This document shows positions 1 to 6,378 of a stretch of 7,026 nt of DNA, one piece after another; position 1 is the stretch's first letter; each line of letters begins with the position of its first letter. The notes below the pieces were generated by a model. The model had not been told where the DNA came from. It saw only the letters and a program-made list of their open reading frames with translations, and did no database searches. The position numbers and the translations under genes are program-made. This DNA comes from Pseudomonadota bacterium (GTDB lineage: Bacteria > Pseudomonadota > Gammaproteobacteria > Steroidobacterales > Steroidobacteraceae), in the NCBI GenBank assembly GCA_947454665.1, contig CANGMU010000121.1:1-7026 (forward strand), written 5' to 3'.

Positions 1-2
1 AC

Positions 3-164
3 CTCTCTCGCAACGGCTGGACCAAGCGCACCCTGAAGCCAGGCGACAAGGTGAGCTTCGAAGTGCACCCGCTGAAGGACGGCCGCAAGGGCGGCTTCAT
101 GGTCAGCGCGAAGCTGGCCGACGGGACGGTGCTCTACAACCTGCCCCGGCGGCCCGAGAAATAG
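3..164 (+). CDS. C-terminal end of a DUF6152-like protein (5' partial)
   Basis: The frame is open from the left edge to a TAG at 162-164, giving 53 visible residues and the stop; the start lies outside the window. The visible part contains NGWTKRTLKPGD, then a beta-rich stretch with HPLKDGRKGG and a terminal LADGTVLYNL. From memory this matches the end of DUF6152 proteins, which typically show a GW..tLkpGD segment followed by a P..dG..g turn and a closing DG..L strand. These are small proteins of unknown function, usually with a signal peptide; the N-terminus cannot be checked here. The gene ends 11 bases before a strong palindrome and 63 bases before the regulator start, on the same strand, so co-transcription is possible but not shown. 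The family call rests on about 50 residues and could be another small beta-rich fold. Confidence 0.7.
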   Translation, partial: LSRNGWTKRTLKPGDKVSFEVHPLKDGRKGGFMVSAKLADGTVLYNLPRRPEK

Positions 165-175
165 CTCCGGGTTTT

Positions 176-204
176 GGGATCCCGAATTGACAGTTCGGGA
201 TCCC
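176..204. promoter_or_regulatory. Perfect 11-bp inverted repeat, candidate operator or stem-loop
   Basis: GGGATCCCGAA (176-186) and its exact reverse complement TTCGGGATCCC (194-204) flank the 7-base loop TTGACAG. Each arm also contains the 8-bp palindrome GGGATCCC. The element sits between the DUF6152-like stop and the regulator start. No T-run follows it on the plus strand, so a classical intrinsic terminator is unlikely. Its place around a -35-like hexamer just upstream of a GntR-family gene fits an autoregulatory operator, although each arm is longer than the short palindromes usual for this family. A terminator without a U-tract or an mRNA structure is the alternative. Confidence 0.5.
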
Positions 205-215
205 GGGGGCAGGAT
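187..215 (+). promoter_or_regulatory. Possible sigma70 promoter for the regulator operon
   Basis: A consensus -35 hexamer TTGACA (187-192) is followed after 17 bases by CAGGAT (210-215). That matches the -10 consensus only at positions 2, 5 and 6. Transcription would start near 222, leaving a leader of only a few bases before the ATG at 228. The -35 lies entirely in the loop of the inverted repeat, so a protein bound there would block it. The -10 match is weak and this is a prediction from pattern alone. Confidence 0.3.
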
Positions 216-227
216 GCTGCACCTTTT

Positions 228-932
228 ATGAGCACCCACCTGACCGAAGCCATTGTCCGGATCCGCGAGATGATTCTCCGCGGCGATCTGGCGCCCGGTC
301 AGCGCGTCGCGGAAGCGCCGCTCGCCGAGCAGCTCGGCATGTCACGCACTCCCGTGAGGCAGGCCCTGCCCCTGCTGGCCAACGAAGGCCTCCTCGCGGA
401 GCACGACACGCGCGGCTTCGTGGTGCGTGCCTTCACCGCCGACGACGTGATGGACGCCATCGACGTGCGCGGCACGCTCGAGGGCTTGGCCGCCCGTCGC
501 GTGGCCGAACGCGGCGCCACCCGCGCCTTCCTGCGCGAACTGCGCAACTGCCTGGAGGACGGCGACGCCATCCTCGGCAAGCGGCGCGTGGAAGAGGCCG
601 ACGAGGCCAACTATGCCGAGATGAACCAGCGCTTCCATTCGCTGATCCTCTCCGAAGCGGGCAGCCCGATCCTCAGCGAAGCGATCGAGCGCAACAACCG
701 CATCCCTTTCGCCGGTCCCCAGGCGCTCGCGTTCGACCGCGGCAACCTGGACCGCATGTATGACCAACTGCGTTACGCCCACCGCCAGCACTACGGCCTC
801 GTAGAGGCCTTCGAGCGGGGACACGGCGCGCGTGCAGAAGGCCTGATGCGCGAACACGCGCATGTCGTCGAAGAAAGCATCAACCTGGCCGCCTTCCCGG
901 TGGCTCCCATTCAAACCAAGGAAAGAGCATGA
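228..932 (+). CDS. GntR-family transcriptional regulator, FCD (FadR/VanR-type) subfamily
   Basis: The 234-residue protein has the normal length and order for an FCD regulator. An N-terminal winged helix-turn-helix (about residues 5-70) includes LAEQLGMSRTPVRQAL and NEGLL. An all-helical FCD ligand-binding domain (about 75-220) follows. The FCD domain keeps three likely metal-ligand histidines: H137 in the RFH segment, H188 in RQHYG and H210 in MREHAH; the 22-residue gap between the last two is typical. Such proteins bind small organic acids and usually repress adjacent catabolic genes. I chose ATG 228 because the wHTH begins right after it. A TTG at 174 also keeps the frame open but would translate through the palindrome. 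AGGA at 211-214 is 13 bases upstream, so the ribosome site is weak. The stop overlaps the demethylase start (ATGA, 929-932), which points to control of that enzyme. The true effector is unknown; an aromatic acid is inferred. Confidence 0.9.
   Translation: MSTHLTEAIVRIREMILRGDLAPGQRVAEAPLAEQLGMSRTPVRQALPLLANEGLLAEHDTRGFVVRAFTADDVMDAIDVRGTLEGLAARRVAERGATRAFLRELRNCLEDGDAILGKRRVEEADEANYAEMNQRFHSLILSEAGSPILSEAIERNNRIPFAGPQALAFDRGNLDRMYDQLRYAHRQHYGLVEAFERGHGARAEGLMREHAHVVEESINLAAFPVAPIQTKERA
918..926 (+). promoter_or_regulatory. Strong ribosome binding site of the demethylase gene
   Basis: AAGGAAAGA lies inside the last codons of the regulator gene, with AAGGA ending 6 bases before the ATG at 929. 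Together with the ATGA stop-start overlap it supports translational coupling and fixes the enzyme start at 929. Confidence 0.75.
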
Positions 933-2359
933 CGTACAAGAATCTCGAAGAGCGCATGAAGGCAGAGGGCGGCGCCGTCAACATGCTGCGCAACTCGCAG
1001 TCGGGCCCGAACCCGTATCCGGTCAAGCAGCCGGAATACACCAACTGGCGCGACGAGCAGTGGGCCTGGCAGAACACGGCCGTGCTCTTCAACCAGTCGT
1101 ACCACATGACGGACCTCTACGTGTCCGGTCCGGACGCCTTCGAGCTCCTCGAGTCGCTGGGCATCAACAGCTTCAAGGGCTTCACCCCGGGCAAGGCCAA
1201 GCAGTACGTGCCGGTCACCTGGGACGGCTATGTCATCGGCGACGTGATCCTGTGCTACCTCGCGCCAGAACACTTCAACCTGATCGGCCGCCCGCCGGTC
1301 GCCAACTGGGTCCAGTACCACGGCGAAACGGGCACCAAGAAGGACGGCACGAAGTGGAACGTGAAGTTCGAGCGTGACGAGCGCTCGGCCTCGCGCCCGA
1401 ACCCGACCGCCCGCAAGACCTATCGCTACCAGGTCCAGGGCCCGAACGCGATGAAGGTCATGACGAAGGTGCTGGGCGCCACGCCGCCGGACCTGAAGTT
1501 CTTCAACATGTGCGAAGTCACGATCGCCGGCAAGGCCGTCACGGCGCTGCGCCATGGCATGGCCGGCCAGCCGGGCTTCGAGCTCTTCGGACCCTCGGAA
1601 GACGGCCAGGTGATCCTCGACGCGATCGTCGCGGCGGGCAAGGAATTCGGCCTGCGTCTGGTCGGTTCGCGCGCCTACTCGTCGAACACCCTCGAGTCGG
1701 GCTGGATCCCGGGCCAGATGGCCGCGATCTACTCGGGCGACGAGCGCATGAAGAAGTACCGCGAGTGGCTGCCGGCCGTCGGCTTCGAAGCCAACGCCTC
1801 GCTGGGCGGTTCGTACGTGTCGGACAAGATCGACGACCACTACACGACGCCGCATGACCTCGGTTACGGCTTCATGATCAAGTTCGACCACGACTTCATC
1901 GGCCGCGAAGCGCTCGAGAAGATCGCGAACAACAAGCACCGCATCAAGGTCACGCTCGAGCTGAACGACGAGGACGTGGCCAAGGCCATCGCCTCGCAGT
2001 ACGGCAAGGAAAACGAGCGCGCGAAGTACTTCGACTTCCCGTCGGCCGTGTACTCGATGTACCCGCAGGACGCCGTGCTGTCGAAGGACGGCAAGAAGCA
2101 GGTTGGCGTGTCGACCTGGGTCGGCTACTCGTCGAACGAGCGCAAGGAACTGACGCTGGCCTACCTCGAGCCGGAATCGGCCGTGCCGGGCACGGAAGTC
2201 GTCTTCGTCTGGGGCGAAGCCCCGAACACGAAGAAGCCGACCGTCGAGTCGCACAAGCAGGTGCAGATCCGCGCGATCGTTTGCCCGGTGCCGTACGTGG
2301 CGTCGGTGCGTTCGGTCTACGCGGAAGGCAGCTGGCGCGAGAAGGGCAAGGCGGAGTAA
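929..2359 (+). CDS. LigM-like tetrahydrofolate-dependent aromatic O-demethylase (GcvT/aminomethyltransferase family)
   Basis: This 476-residue protein resembles, along its whole length, LigM of Sphingobium SYK-6 (vanillate/3-O-methylgallate O-demethylase, about 471 residues), as I recall that sequence. Shared blocks include EQWAW (43-47), NKAKQYVPVT-like GKAKQYVPVT (88-97), LRHGMAG (207-213), GSRAYSSNTLESGWIP (246-261), KFDHDFIGR (318-326) and a C-terminal VCPVPY (451-456). LigM-type enzymes are cytoplasmic and pass the methyl of a methoxy-aromatic acid to tetrahydrofolate. The equivalents of LigM catalytic Tyr247 (here Y250), substrate-carboxylate Arg122 (R121) and His60 (H59) are present. 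The position matching LigM Tyr29 is Asn28, and about six extra residues lie around 133-146. Codon use is strongly biased (serine mostly TCG, G/C thirds), suggesting good expression. It is coupled to the upstream regulator. The exact substrate is unknown; a dimethylglycine- or sarcosine-type aminomethyltransferase is less likely given the LigM-specific blocks. Confidence 0.85.
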   Translation: MTYKNLEERMKAEGGAVNMLRNSQSGPNPYPVKQPEYTNWRDEQWAWQNTAVLFNQSYHMTDLYVSGPDAFELLESLGINSFKGFTPGKAKQYVPVTWDGYVIGDVILCYLAPEHFNLIGRPPVANWVQYHGETGTKKDGTKWNVKFERDERSASRPNPTARKTYRYQVQGPNAMKVMTKVLGATPPDLKFFNMCEVTIAGKAVTALRHGMAGQPGFELFGPSEDGQVILDAIVAAGKEFGLRLVGSRAYSSNTLESGWIPGQMAAIYSGDERMKKYREWLPAVGFEANASLGGSYVSDKIDDHYTTPHDLGYGFMIKFDHDFIGREALEKIANNKHRIKVTLELNDEDVAKAIASQYGKENERAKYFDFPSAVYSMYPQDAVLSKDGKKQVGVSTWVGYSSNERKELTLAYLEPESAVPGTEVVFVWGEAPNTKKPTVESHKQVQIRAIVCPVPYVASVRSVYAEGSWREKGKAE

Positions 2360-2372
2360 TCCCCCTTGCCTC

Positions 2373-2396
2373 GGGCTGCCGCACAAACGGCAGCCC
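2373..2396 (+). terminator. Stem-loop after the demethylase gene
   Basis: GGGCTGCCG (2373-2381) pairs perfectly with CGGCAGCCC (2388-2396) around the loop CACAAA. It starts 13 bases after the demethylase stop. Only TT follows, so alone it is a weak intrinsic terminator; it probably acts with the next hairpin or protects the mRNA end. Confidence 0.5.
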
Positions 2397-2410
2397 TTGC
2401 GCAGACGAAG

Positions 2411-2432
2411 AGGCCCCGAAAGGGGCCTTTTT
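2411..2432 (+). terminator. Rho-independent terminator of the regulator-demethylase operon
   Basis: AGGCCCC (2411-2417), a GAAA tetraloop and GGGGCCT (2422-2428) run straight into a T-run ending at 2432. This is a textbook intrinsic terminator on the plus strand. Read on the minus strand the stem is followed by CTTCGTC, so it is a poor terminator for the convergent photolyase gene that ends at 2454. Confidence 0.88.
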
Positions 2433-2453
2433 CGTTGGTGCGCGAAGCCTGAG

Positions 2454-3737
2454 CTAGAACCTCAGCTGTCCCTGCTGGGGCTTGCCGGTCTGCAGATCGA
2501 GCTCGGCGATGAACTGCGGGATGCGTTCGCGCAGATCGAAGAAACCGCGCGTGGCATGCGGCCAGAGCATCGAATCGTAGGGGCGCCTCAGCTGCAGCAA
2601 TTTCAGGCGCCGCATCGACAGCCAATAACCGGCATCGGCGAGCGTCTCTTCAACCGGGCCGACCGGCGCGCAGGGCGTGACGACCACCGACGCACCAATG
2701 CGCTCGGCCCATTCGGCGATCGAATCGCCATCGAGCCCGCGCAACTGTTCCGCGGGACAGCCGAAGTGACTGCGCGCGCGCGCAAGGGCATCGCCCATCG
2801 CGGCATCGGTGAACTGCAGCACCCGATCCGACACCGGCCAGGGCGACCGCGTCTGCGCCGTGGTGGCGCCGGCCACGCCGATCACCTGCGTGGCATCGAG
2901 CCCCAGGCTTTCCGGATGCAGGTCCTCTTCGGTCAGCAACAGCGCAAAGCGACCTGCGGGCGGTTCGATCACGGCCGCAGGCAATGCCACGCGCGGATGG
3001 TTCTGCGATTCGGTGAGCGGTTCCGCGCTGGTCACCAGACCCTCGGGCGAGAAACGGCCGCGCGTGCAGGTATGGATGTTGTCCGCGCGCGCAAGATAGT
3101 GCTTGCCCGTCGTGTGCAGACCCGCGACCCAGCGCCAGCCCAGCGTGTTGGAAGCCGGGTCGCCATCCAGCAGGTGGCGGTACATGAAATCCGCGCCGAG
3201 CTGCCAGGGCAGCTTCAGCGTGAAGATCCAGATCGAGGCAAACCACATGCGCGCGTGGTTGTGCAGGTATCCCGTCTCGCGCAGCTCCGCGACCCAGGCA
3301 TCCAGGCAATCGATGCCCGTCTCGCCGGCGATGGCCTTCGCCAGCGCGCTGGCCAAAGGTCCACGCCGCGCCAGCTGGCCGCGCAGGTTCGTGAGCACGC
3401 GACGGTAATCGGTCCAGATCGAGGGTCTGGCTTCCAGGTACCCCTTGAAATAGCCGCGCCAGCAGACCTCCTCGATGAACTTGCCGGCGGCAGCGGCGGA
3501 ATGCTGGGCCAGCACGGCCTGCAGCACATCCGCTTCGGTAACGAGACGGTGGCGGATCCAGGGCGACAGACCCGATACGGCGTGTTTCGCGCTCGGGCCC
3601 AGGTCGTTGTTGCGGCCGGTGGCGTAAGCCTTGCCCGCACGGGGCACGAAGGCGGCCAGGTGCTCGAGACCCGCTGCGCGAGTCGCGTGCATGCCACAGG
3701 TATCGCCAACAGGTAGATCCAACATGGATGCAAGCAT
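2454..3737 (-). CDS. Photolyase of inverted topology (NewPHL-type), FAD-binding domain first
   Basis: The 427-residue product carries the photolyase/cryptochrome FAD-domain motifs in its N-terminal half. These are SGLSPWIRHRLVT (55-67), FIEEVCWRGYF (87-97), DCLDAWVAELRETGYLHNHA (143-162) followed by RMWFAS, and WQLGADF...DGDPASNTLGWRWVAG (178-206). The HN.RM and DGD.A.N segments contact FAD in known photolyases. The usual N-terminal antenna domain is missing; only about 50 residues precede the SGLSPW motif. Residues about 262-415 form an alpha/beta-like C-terminal half with LLLTEEDLHPESL and VVVTPCAPVGP. This order matches the NewPHL class (Emmerich and colleagues, 2020), which repairs cyclobutane pyrimidine dimers in single-stranded DNA with light. 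ATG 3737 is preferred over ATG 3725 because AAGGA (3742-3746, complement) lies 4 bases upstream. It is monocistronic, convergent with the demethylase and divergent from the receptor. Repair activity is inferred from family. Confidence 0.87.
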   Translation of the reverse strand: MLASMLDLPVGDTCGMHATRAAGLEHLAAFVPRAGKAYATGRNNDLGPSAKHAVSGLSPWIRHRLVTEADVLQAVLAQHSAAAAGKFIEEVCWRGYFKGYLEARPSIWTDYRRVLTNLRGQLARRGPLASALAKAIAGETGIDCLDAWVAELRETGYLHNHARMWFASIWIFTLKLPWQLGADFMYRHLLDGDPASNTLGWRWVAGLHTTGKHYLARADNIHTCTRGRFSPEGLVTSAEPLTESQNHPRVALPAAVIEPPAGRFALLLTEEDLHPESLGLDATQVIGVAGATTAQTRSPWPVSDRVLQFTDAAMGDALARARSHFGCPAEQLRGLDGDSIAEWAERIGASVVVTPCAPVGPVEETLADAGYWLSMRRLKLLQLRRPYDSMLWPHATRGFFDLRERIPQFIAELDLQTGKPQQGQLRF

Positions 3738-3792
3738 AGCGTCCTTGCTCGATCCCCGGCGTGCATCGGTACTAAACTTCAGGTCACTAAAA

Positions 3793-3808
3793 AGGCCGCC
3801 ACAGGCCT
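3793..3808 (-). terminator. Weak terminator-like hairpin in the photolyase leader
   Basis: On the minus strand AGGCC and GGCCT form a 5-bp stem around TGTGGC, followed directly by a run of four further T. That makes it terminator-like for transcription heading toward the photolyase gene, either attenuating it or blocking antisense readthrough from the receptor. The stem is short, so this could be chance. Confidence 0.25.
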
Positions 3809-3813
3809 AATCC

Positions 3814-3818
3814 AGGGG
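3814..3818 (+). promoter_or_regulatory. Ribosome binding site deciding the receptor start
   Basis: AGGGG touches the first in-frame ATG (3819), leaving no spacing, but is 9 bases from the second ATG (3828). The second start also gives a cleaner signal peptide (MNTRL...), so 3828 is preferred. Confidence 0.6.
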
Positions 3819-3827
3819 ATGAACTCG

Positions 3828-6353
3828 ATGAACACTCGCCTGACCGCCCTGACTGCCATCGCGGCTGCCGTTGCCGCAGCCCTGCCTGCCGCACACGCTG
3901 CAGATGAAGGGCTTGCCGAAGTCGTGGTCACCGCCATGAAGCGCGAACAGACCCTGCAGGACGTGCCGGTCGCGGTGACCGTCACCTCGGCGGAGACGCT
4001 GCGCAACGCGGAGATCCACGACATCCTGGACCTGCAGACGATCGTGCCCTCGCTGCGCGTGACGCAGCTGCAGACGTCGACGCAGACGAACTTCCTGATC
4101 CGCGGTTTCGGCAACGGCGCGAACAACCCCGGCATCGAATCTTCCGTCGGTGTGTTCATCGACGGCGTGTACCGCTCGCGCTCGGCTTCGATGATCGGCG
4201 ATCTGGTGAACGTCGAACGCGTCGAAGTGCTGCGCGGCCCGCAGAGCACCCTCTTCGGCCAGAACGCGTCGGCTGGCGTCATCAGCGTCACGACGAAGAA
4301 GCCCTCGTTCACGCCTTCGGGCAGCATCGAGGTCGGCGCCGGCGACTACAACTGGAAGTCGGTGAAGGGTCATTACACCGGCCCGATCAGCGAGCGCGTG
4401 GCCTTCAGCGCGACCGTCGGTGCGAACTCGCGCGATGGTTACTTCACGAACCTCGCCAACGGCAATGACCTCAACGACCGCAACCGCTACGACCTCAACG
4501 CGCAGCTGCTGGTCAACGCGACGGACAACCTCAGCCTTCGCTTCATCGCCGATTACGGCCGCATCGACGAGAAGTGCTGCGGCGTGGTGAATCTGCTGAA
4601 CGGCCCCACCGGCGCGCTGGTTCGCGGCGTCGGCGGCAACCTCTACACCGGTCCGTATGGCGACCGGAAGGTCTATCTGAACGGCGAACAGGGCAACCTG
4701 GTCAACAACTCGGGCGCCTCGATGCATGTCGACTGGAAGCTCGGCGCGGTCCAGGTGTCGTCGATCACGTCGCTGCGCTCGCAGGGCGCGACCTTCAACT
4801 ACGACTCGGACTTCACGAGCGCGGACCTGGTCCCGACGAACATCAACGACCAGGGCATCCACACCTTCACGCAGGAACTGCGTGCCAGCTTCGACAACGG
4901 TGGCCCGGTCAGCGGTCTCGTCGGCGCCTACGCCTTCAGCGAGAACGTGAAGTACGACAACAAGATCGCCTACGGCGTCTCGATGCGTGGCTATGCCTCC
5001 GGCCTTGTCGGCGGCGCCAGCGGCCCGGCCGTCGGTGCCGCGACGCTCGCCGGCCTGGAAGCGCAGCTGGGCCTGCCGGCGGGCAGCTTCTTCAAGACCG
5101 GCACCGGCCTCACGACGAAAGCGAAGCAGGACAATGAGGCCTATACCTTCTTTGGCCAGATGGACTGGAAGGCCACGGACAAGATGACGCTGACGGGCGG
5201 CGTGGCCTGGACGAAGAGCGACAAGACCGTGTCGATGGATTCGACCAATAACGACGCCTTCGCCCAGCTGAACTTCGTGCAGATCGGCTTCGCAGGGGCC
5301 TTCCAGACAATCACCGGCCTTCCGGCGACGCCGGCCAACATCGGTGCGGTACTCGCCAACCCCGCCACGGCGCCTTACGCCGCACTGGCCGACCGCATCT
5401 CGGTCACGCCCTGCCCGGCGCCGGCCGGACTGCCGGCCTGCAACACGGCGCTCGCGCTGTATCCACTGCAGTTCCTGACGCCCGTCGTGCCCTACTCGAA
5501 TGCCGCCTCCGGCGACAGCAAGGCCACTTACACGCTGCGCCTCGCCTACAACATGATGGACAGCGTGAAGGTTTACGGCGGTGTGTCGACGGGCTTCAAG
5601 GCCACGTCCTGGAATCTCTCGCGCGACAGCAAGCCCTTTGCGCCGACGCCGGGCGACCGCTCGCCGCTGGGTGGCTATGCGAACCCGTACTACGGCCGCT
5701 ACGGCAGCCGCTATGCAGGTCCGGAAGAATCGACGGTCTATGAGCTCGGCCTGAAGGGCAAGTGGCCCACGGCCGCCCTGAACATCGCCGTGTTCGACCA
5801 GGAGATCAAGGGCTTCCAGTCCAACATCTTCACGGGCACCGGCTTCACGCTCGCCAATGCGGGCAAGCAGTCGACGAAGGGCGCCGAGGTCGAGCTGCTC
5901 TGGTCGCCGCTGCGCGCCTGGGAATTCTCGGTCGCGGGCACCTTCATGGATCCGAAGTACGACAGCTTCAAGGGCGCCGAAGGCCCGAACGGCCCGACGG
6001 ACCTTTCCGGTACGCGGCCGGCGGGCGTGCATCCGACGAGCCTGTCCACGGCAGTCACGTACAAGTGGGAACACGGCGCCTACACGGGCTTCGTGCGCGC
6101 CGACTACCAGTACGAGAGCAAGGTGCAGGTCGTCGAGAACGTGCCGGAAAGCTACGCGTCGCGGGAAGTGAACATGCTGAACGCGTCGTTCGGTGCGAGC
6201 CGCAACGGCTGGGATGCCACGCTGTGGGTGCGCAACCTGACGGACCAGGCCTTCCTGCTGAGCGCCTTCCCGTCGGTGGCGCAGAGCGGCAGCCTGTCGG
6301 GCTACGTGAACGCGCCGCGCATGTGGGGCGTCACGCTGCGCAAGTCGTTCTGA
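3828..6353 (+). CDS. TonB-dependent outer-membrane receptor
   Basis: The 841-residue protein has a signal peptide with likely cleavage after AHA (residue 24) and a TonB-box-like EVVVTA (31-36). Its plug domain (about 40-155) carries IRGFG (91-95), GVFIDGVY (108-115) and ERVEVLRGPQSTLFGQNASA (130-149). A 22-strand-type beta barrel follows, ending in W...VTLRKSF with the terminal phenylalanine needed for outer-membrane insertion. Such receptors use TonB-ExbBD energy to import siderophores, cobalamin, sugars or, in sphingomonads and relatives, aromatic compounds. No long N-terminal signalling domain is present, so it is not an anti-sigma transducer. Two cysteine pairs stand out: adjacent C250-C251 and C529-C538, the latter probably a disulfide in an extracellular loop. 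No siderophore or heme genes are nearby. The only catabolic neighbour is the demethylase operon, separated by the photolyase gene. The substrate cannot be read from sequence; full-length and intact. Confidence 0.93.
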   Translation: MNTRLTALTAIAAAVAAALPAAHAADEGLAEVVVTAMKREQTLQDVPVAVTVTSAETLRNAEIHDILDLQTIVPSLRVTQLQTSTQTNFLIRGFGNGANNPGIESSVGVFIDGVYRSRSASMIGDLVNVERVEVLRGPQSTLFGQNASAGVISVTTKKPSFTPSGSIEVGAGDYNWKSVKGHYTGPISERVAFSATVGANSRDGYFTNLANGNDLNDRNRYDLNAQLLVNATDNLSLRFIADYGRIDEKCCGVVNLLNGPTGALVRGVGGNLYTGPYGDRKVYLNGEQGNLVNNSGASMHVDWKLGAVQVSSITSLRSQGATFNYDSDFTSADLVPTNINDQGIHTFTQELRASFDNGGPVSGLVGAYAFSENVKYDNKIAYGVSMRGYASGLVGGASGPAVGAATLAGLEAQLGLPAGSFFKTGTGLTTKAKQDNEAYTFFGQMDWKATDKMTLTGGVAWTKSDKTVSMDSTNNDAFAQLNFVQIGFAGAFQTITGLPATPANIGAVLANPATAPYAALADRISVTPCPAPAGLPACNTALALYPLQFLTPVVPYSNAASGDSKATYTLRLAYNMMDSVKVYGGVSTGFKATSWNLSRDSKPFAPTPGDRSPLGGYANPYYGRYGSRYAGPEESTVYELGLKGKWPTAALNIAVFDQEIKGFQSNIFTGTGFTLANAGKQSTKGAEVELLWSPLRAWEFSVAGTFMDPKYDSFKGAEGPNGPTDLSGTRPAGVHPTSLSTAVTYKWEHGAYTGFVRADYQYESKVQVVENVPESYASREVNMLNASFGASRNGWDATLWVRNLTDQAFLLSAFPSVAQSGSLSGYVNAPRMWGVTLRKSF

Positions 6354-6358
6354 TGCAG

Positions 6359-6377
6359 AGGCCGGCGCAGCCGGCCT
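6359..6377. terminator. GC-rich stem-loop between convergent receptor and phosphatase genes
   Basis: AGGCCGGC (6359-6366) pairs perfectly with GCCGGCCT (6370-6377) around the loop GCA. It fills nearly all of the 25-base gap between the two stop codons and could serve either strand. No T-run follows on either side, so it is at best a bidirectional pause or mRNA-end structure rather than a standard terminator. Confidence 0.45.
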
Positions 6378-6378
6378 G

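Larger units (their letters stand above)
3738..3827. promoter_or_regulatory. Divergent spacer between photolyase and receptor genes
   Basis: This 90-base spacer must hold the promoters of both divergent genes. It has an AT-richer patch (about 3770-3791) with two direct ACTAAA repeats, at 3771-3776 and 3786-3791, spaced 15 bases start to start. TAAACT (3773-3778) is a 4/6 match to a -10 box, but I see no well-spaced -35. Each gene has its own ribosome site: TCCTT at 3742-3746 (minus strand AAGGA) and AGGGG at 3814-3818. I cannot name a regulator. Confidence 0.4.

Noticed and set aside
176..204. Inverted repeat as a standard intrinsic terminator of the DUF6152-like gene
   Set aside because: The stem is strong but is followed by GGGGGCAGG rather than a T-run, so a classical terminator is not supported.
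174..227. Upstream TTG start for the GntR-family regulator
   Set aside because: It would translate the palindrome into an 18-residue extension not expected for this family, and the winged-helix domain begins just after ATG 228.
911..2386. 491-codon open frame on the minus strand opposite the demethylase gene
   Set aside because: The plus-strand protein is a clear full-length family member. The antisense product is low-complexity, rich in Arg, Val, His and Leu with no domain, and is explained by GC-rich codon bias.
2397..3716. 439-codon open frame on the plus strand across the photolyase gene
   Set aside because: It begins upstream of the terminator hairpin, has an Arg/Gln/Gly-rich product without motifs, and is antisense to a gene with clear FAD-binding motifs.
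3819..3827. First ATG as the receptor start
   Set aside because: The AGGGG ribosome site abuts it with no spacing; the next ATG at 3828 has proper spacing and gives a normal signal peptide.
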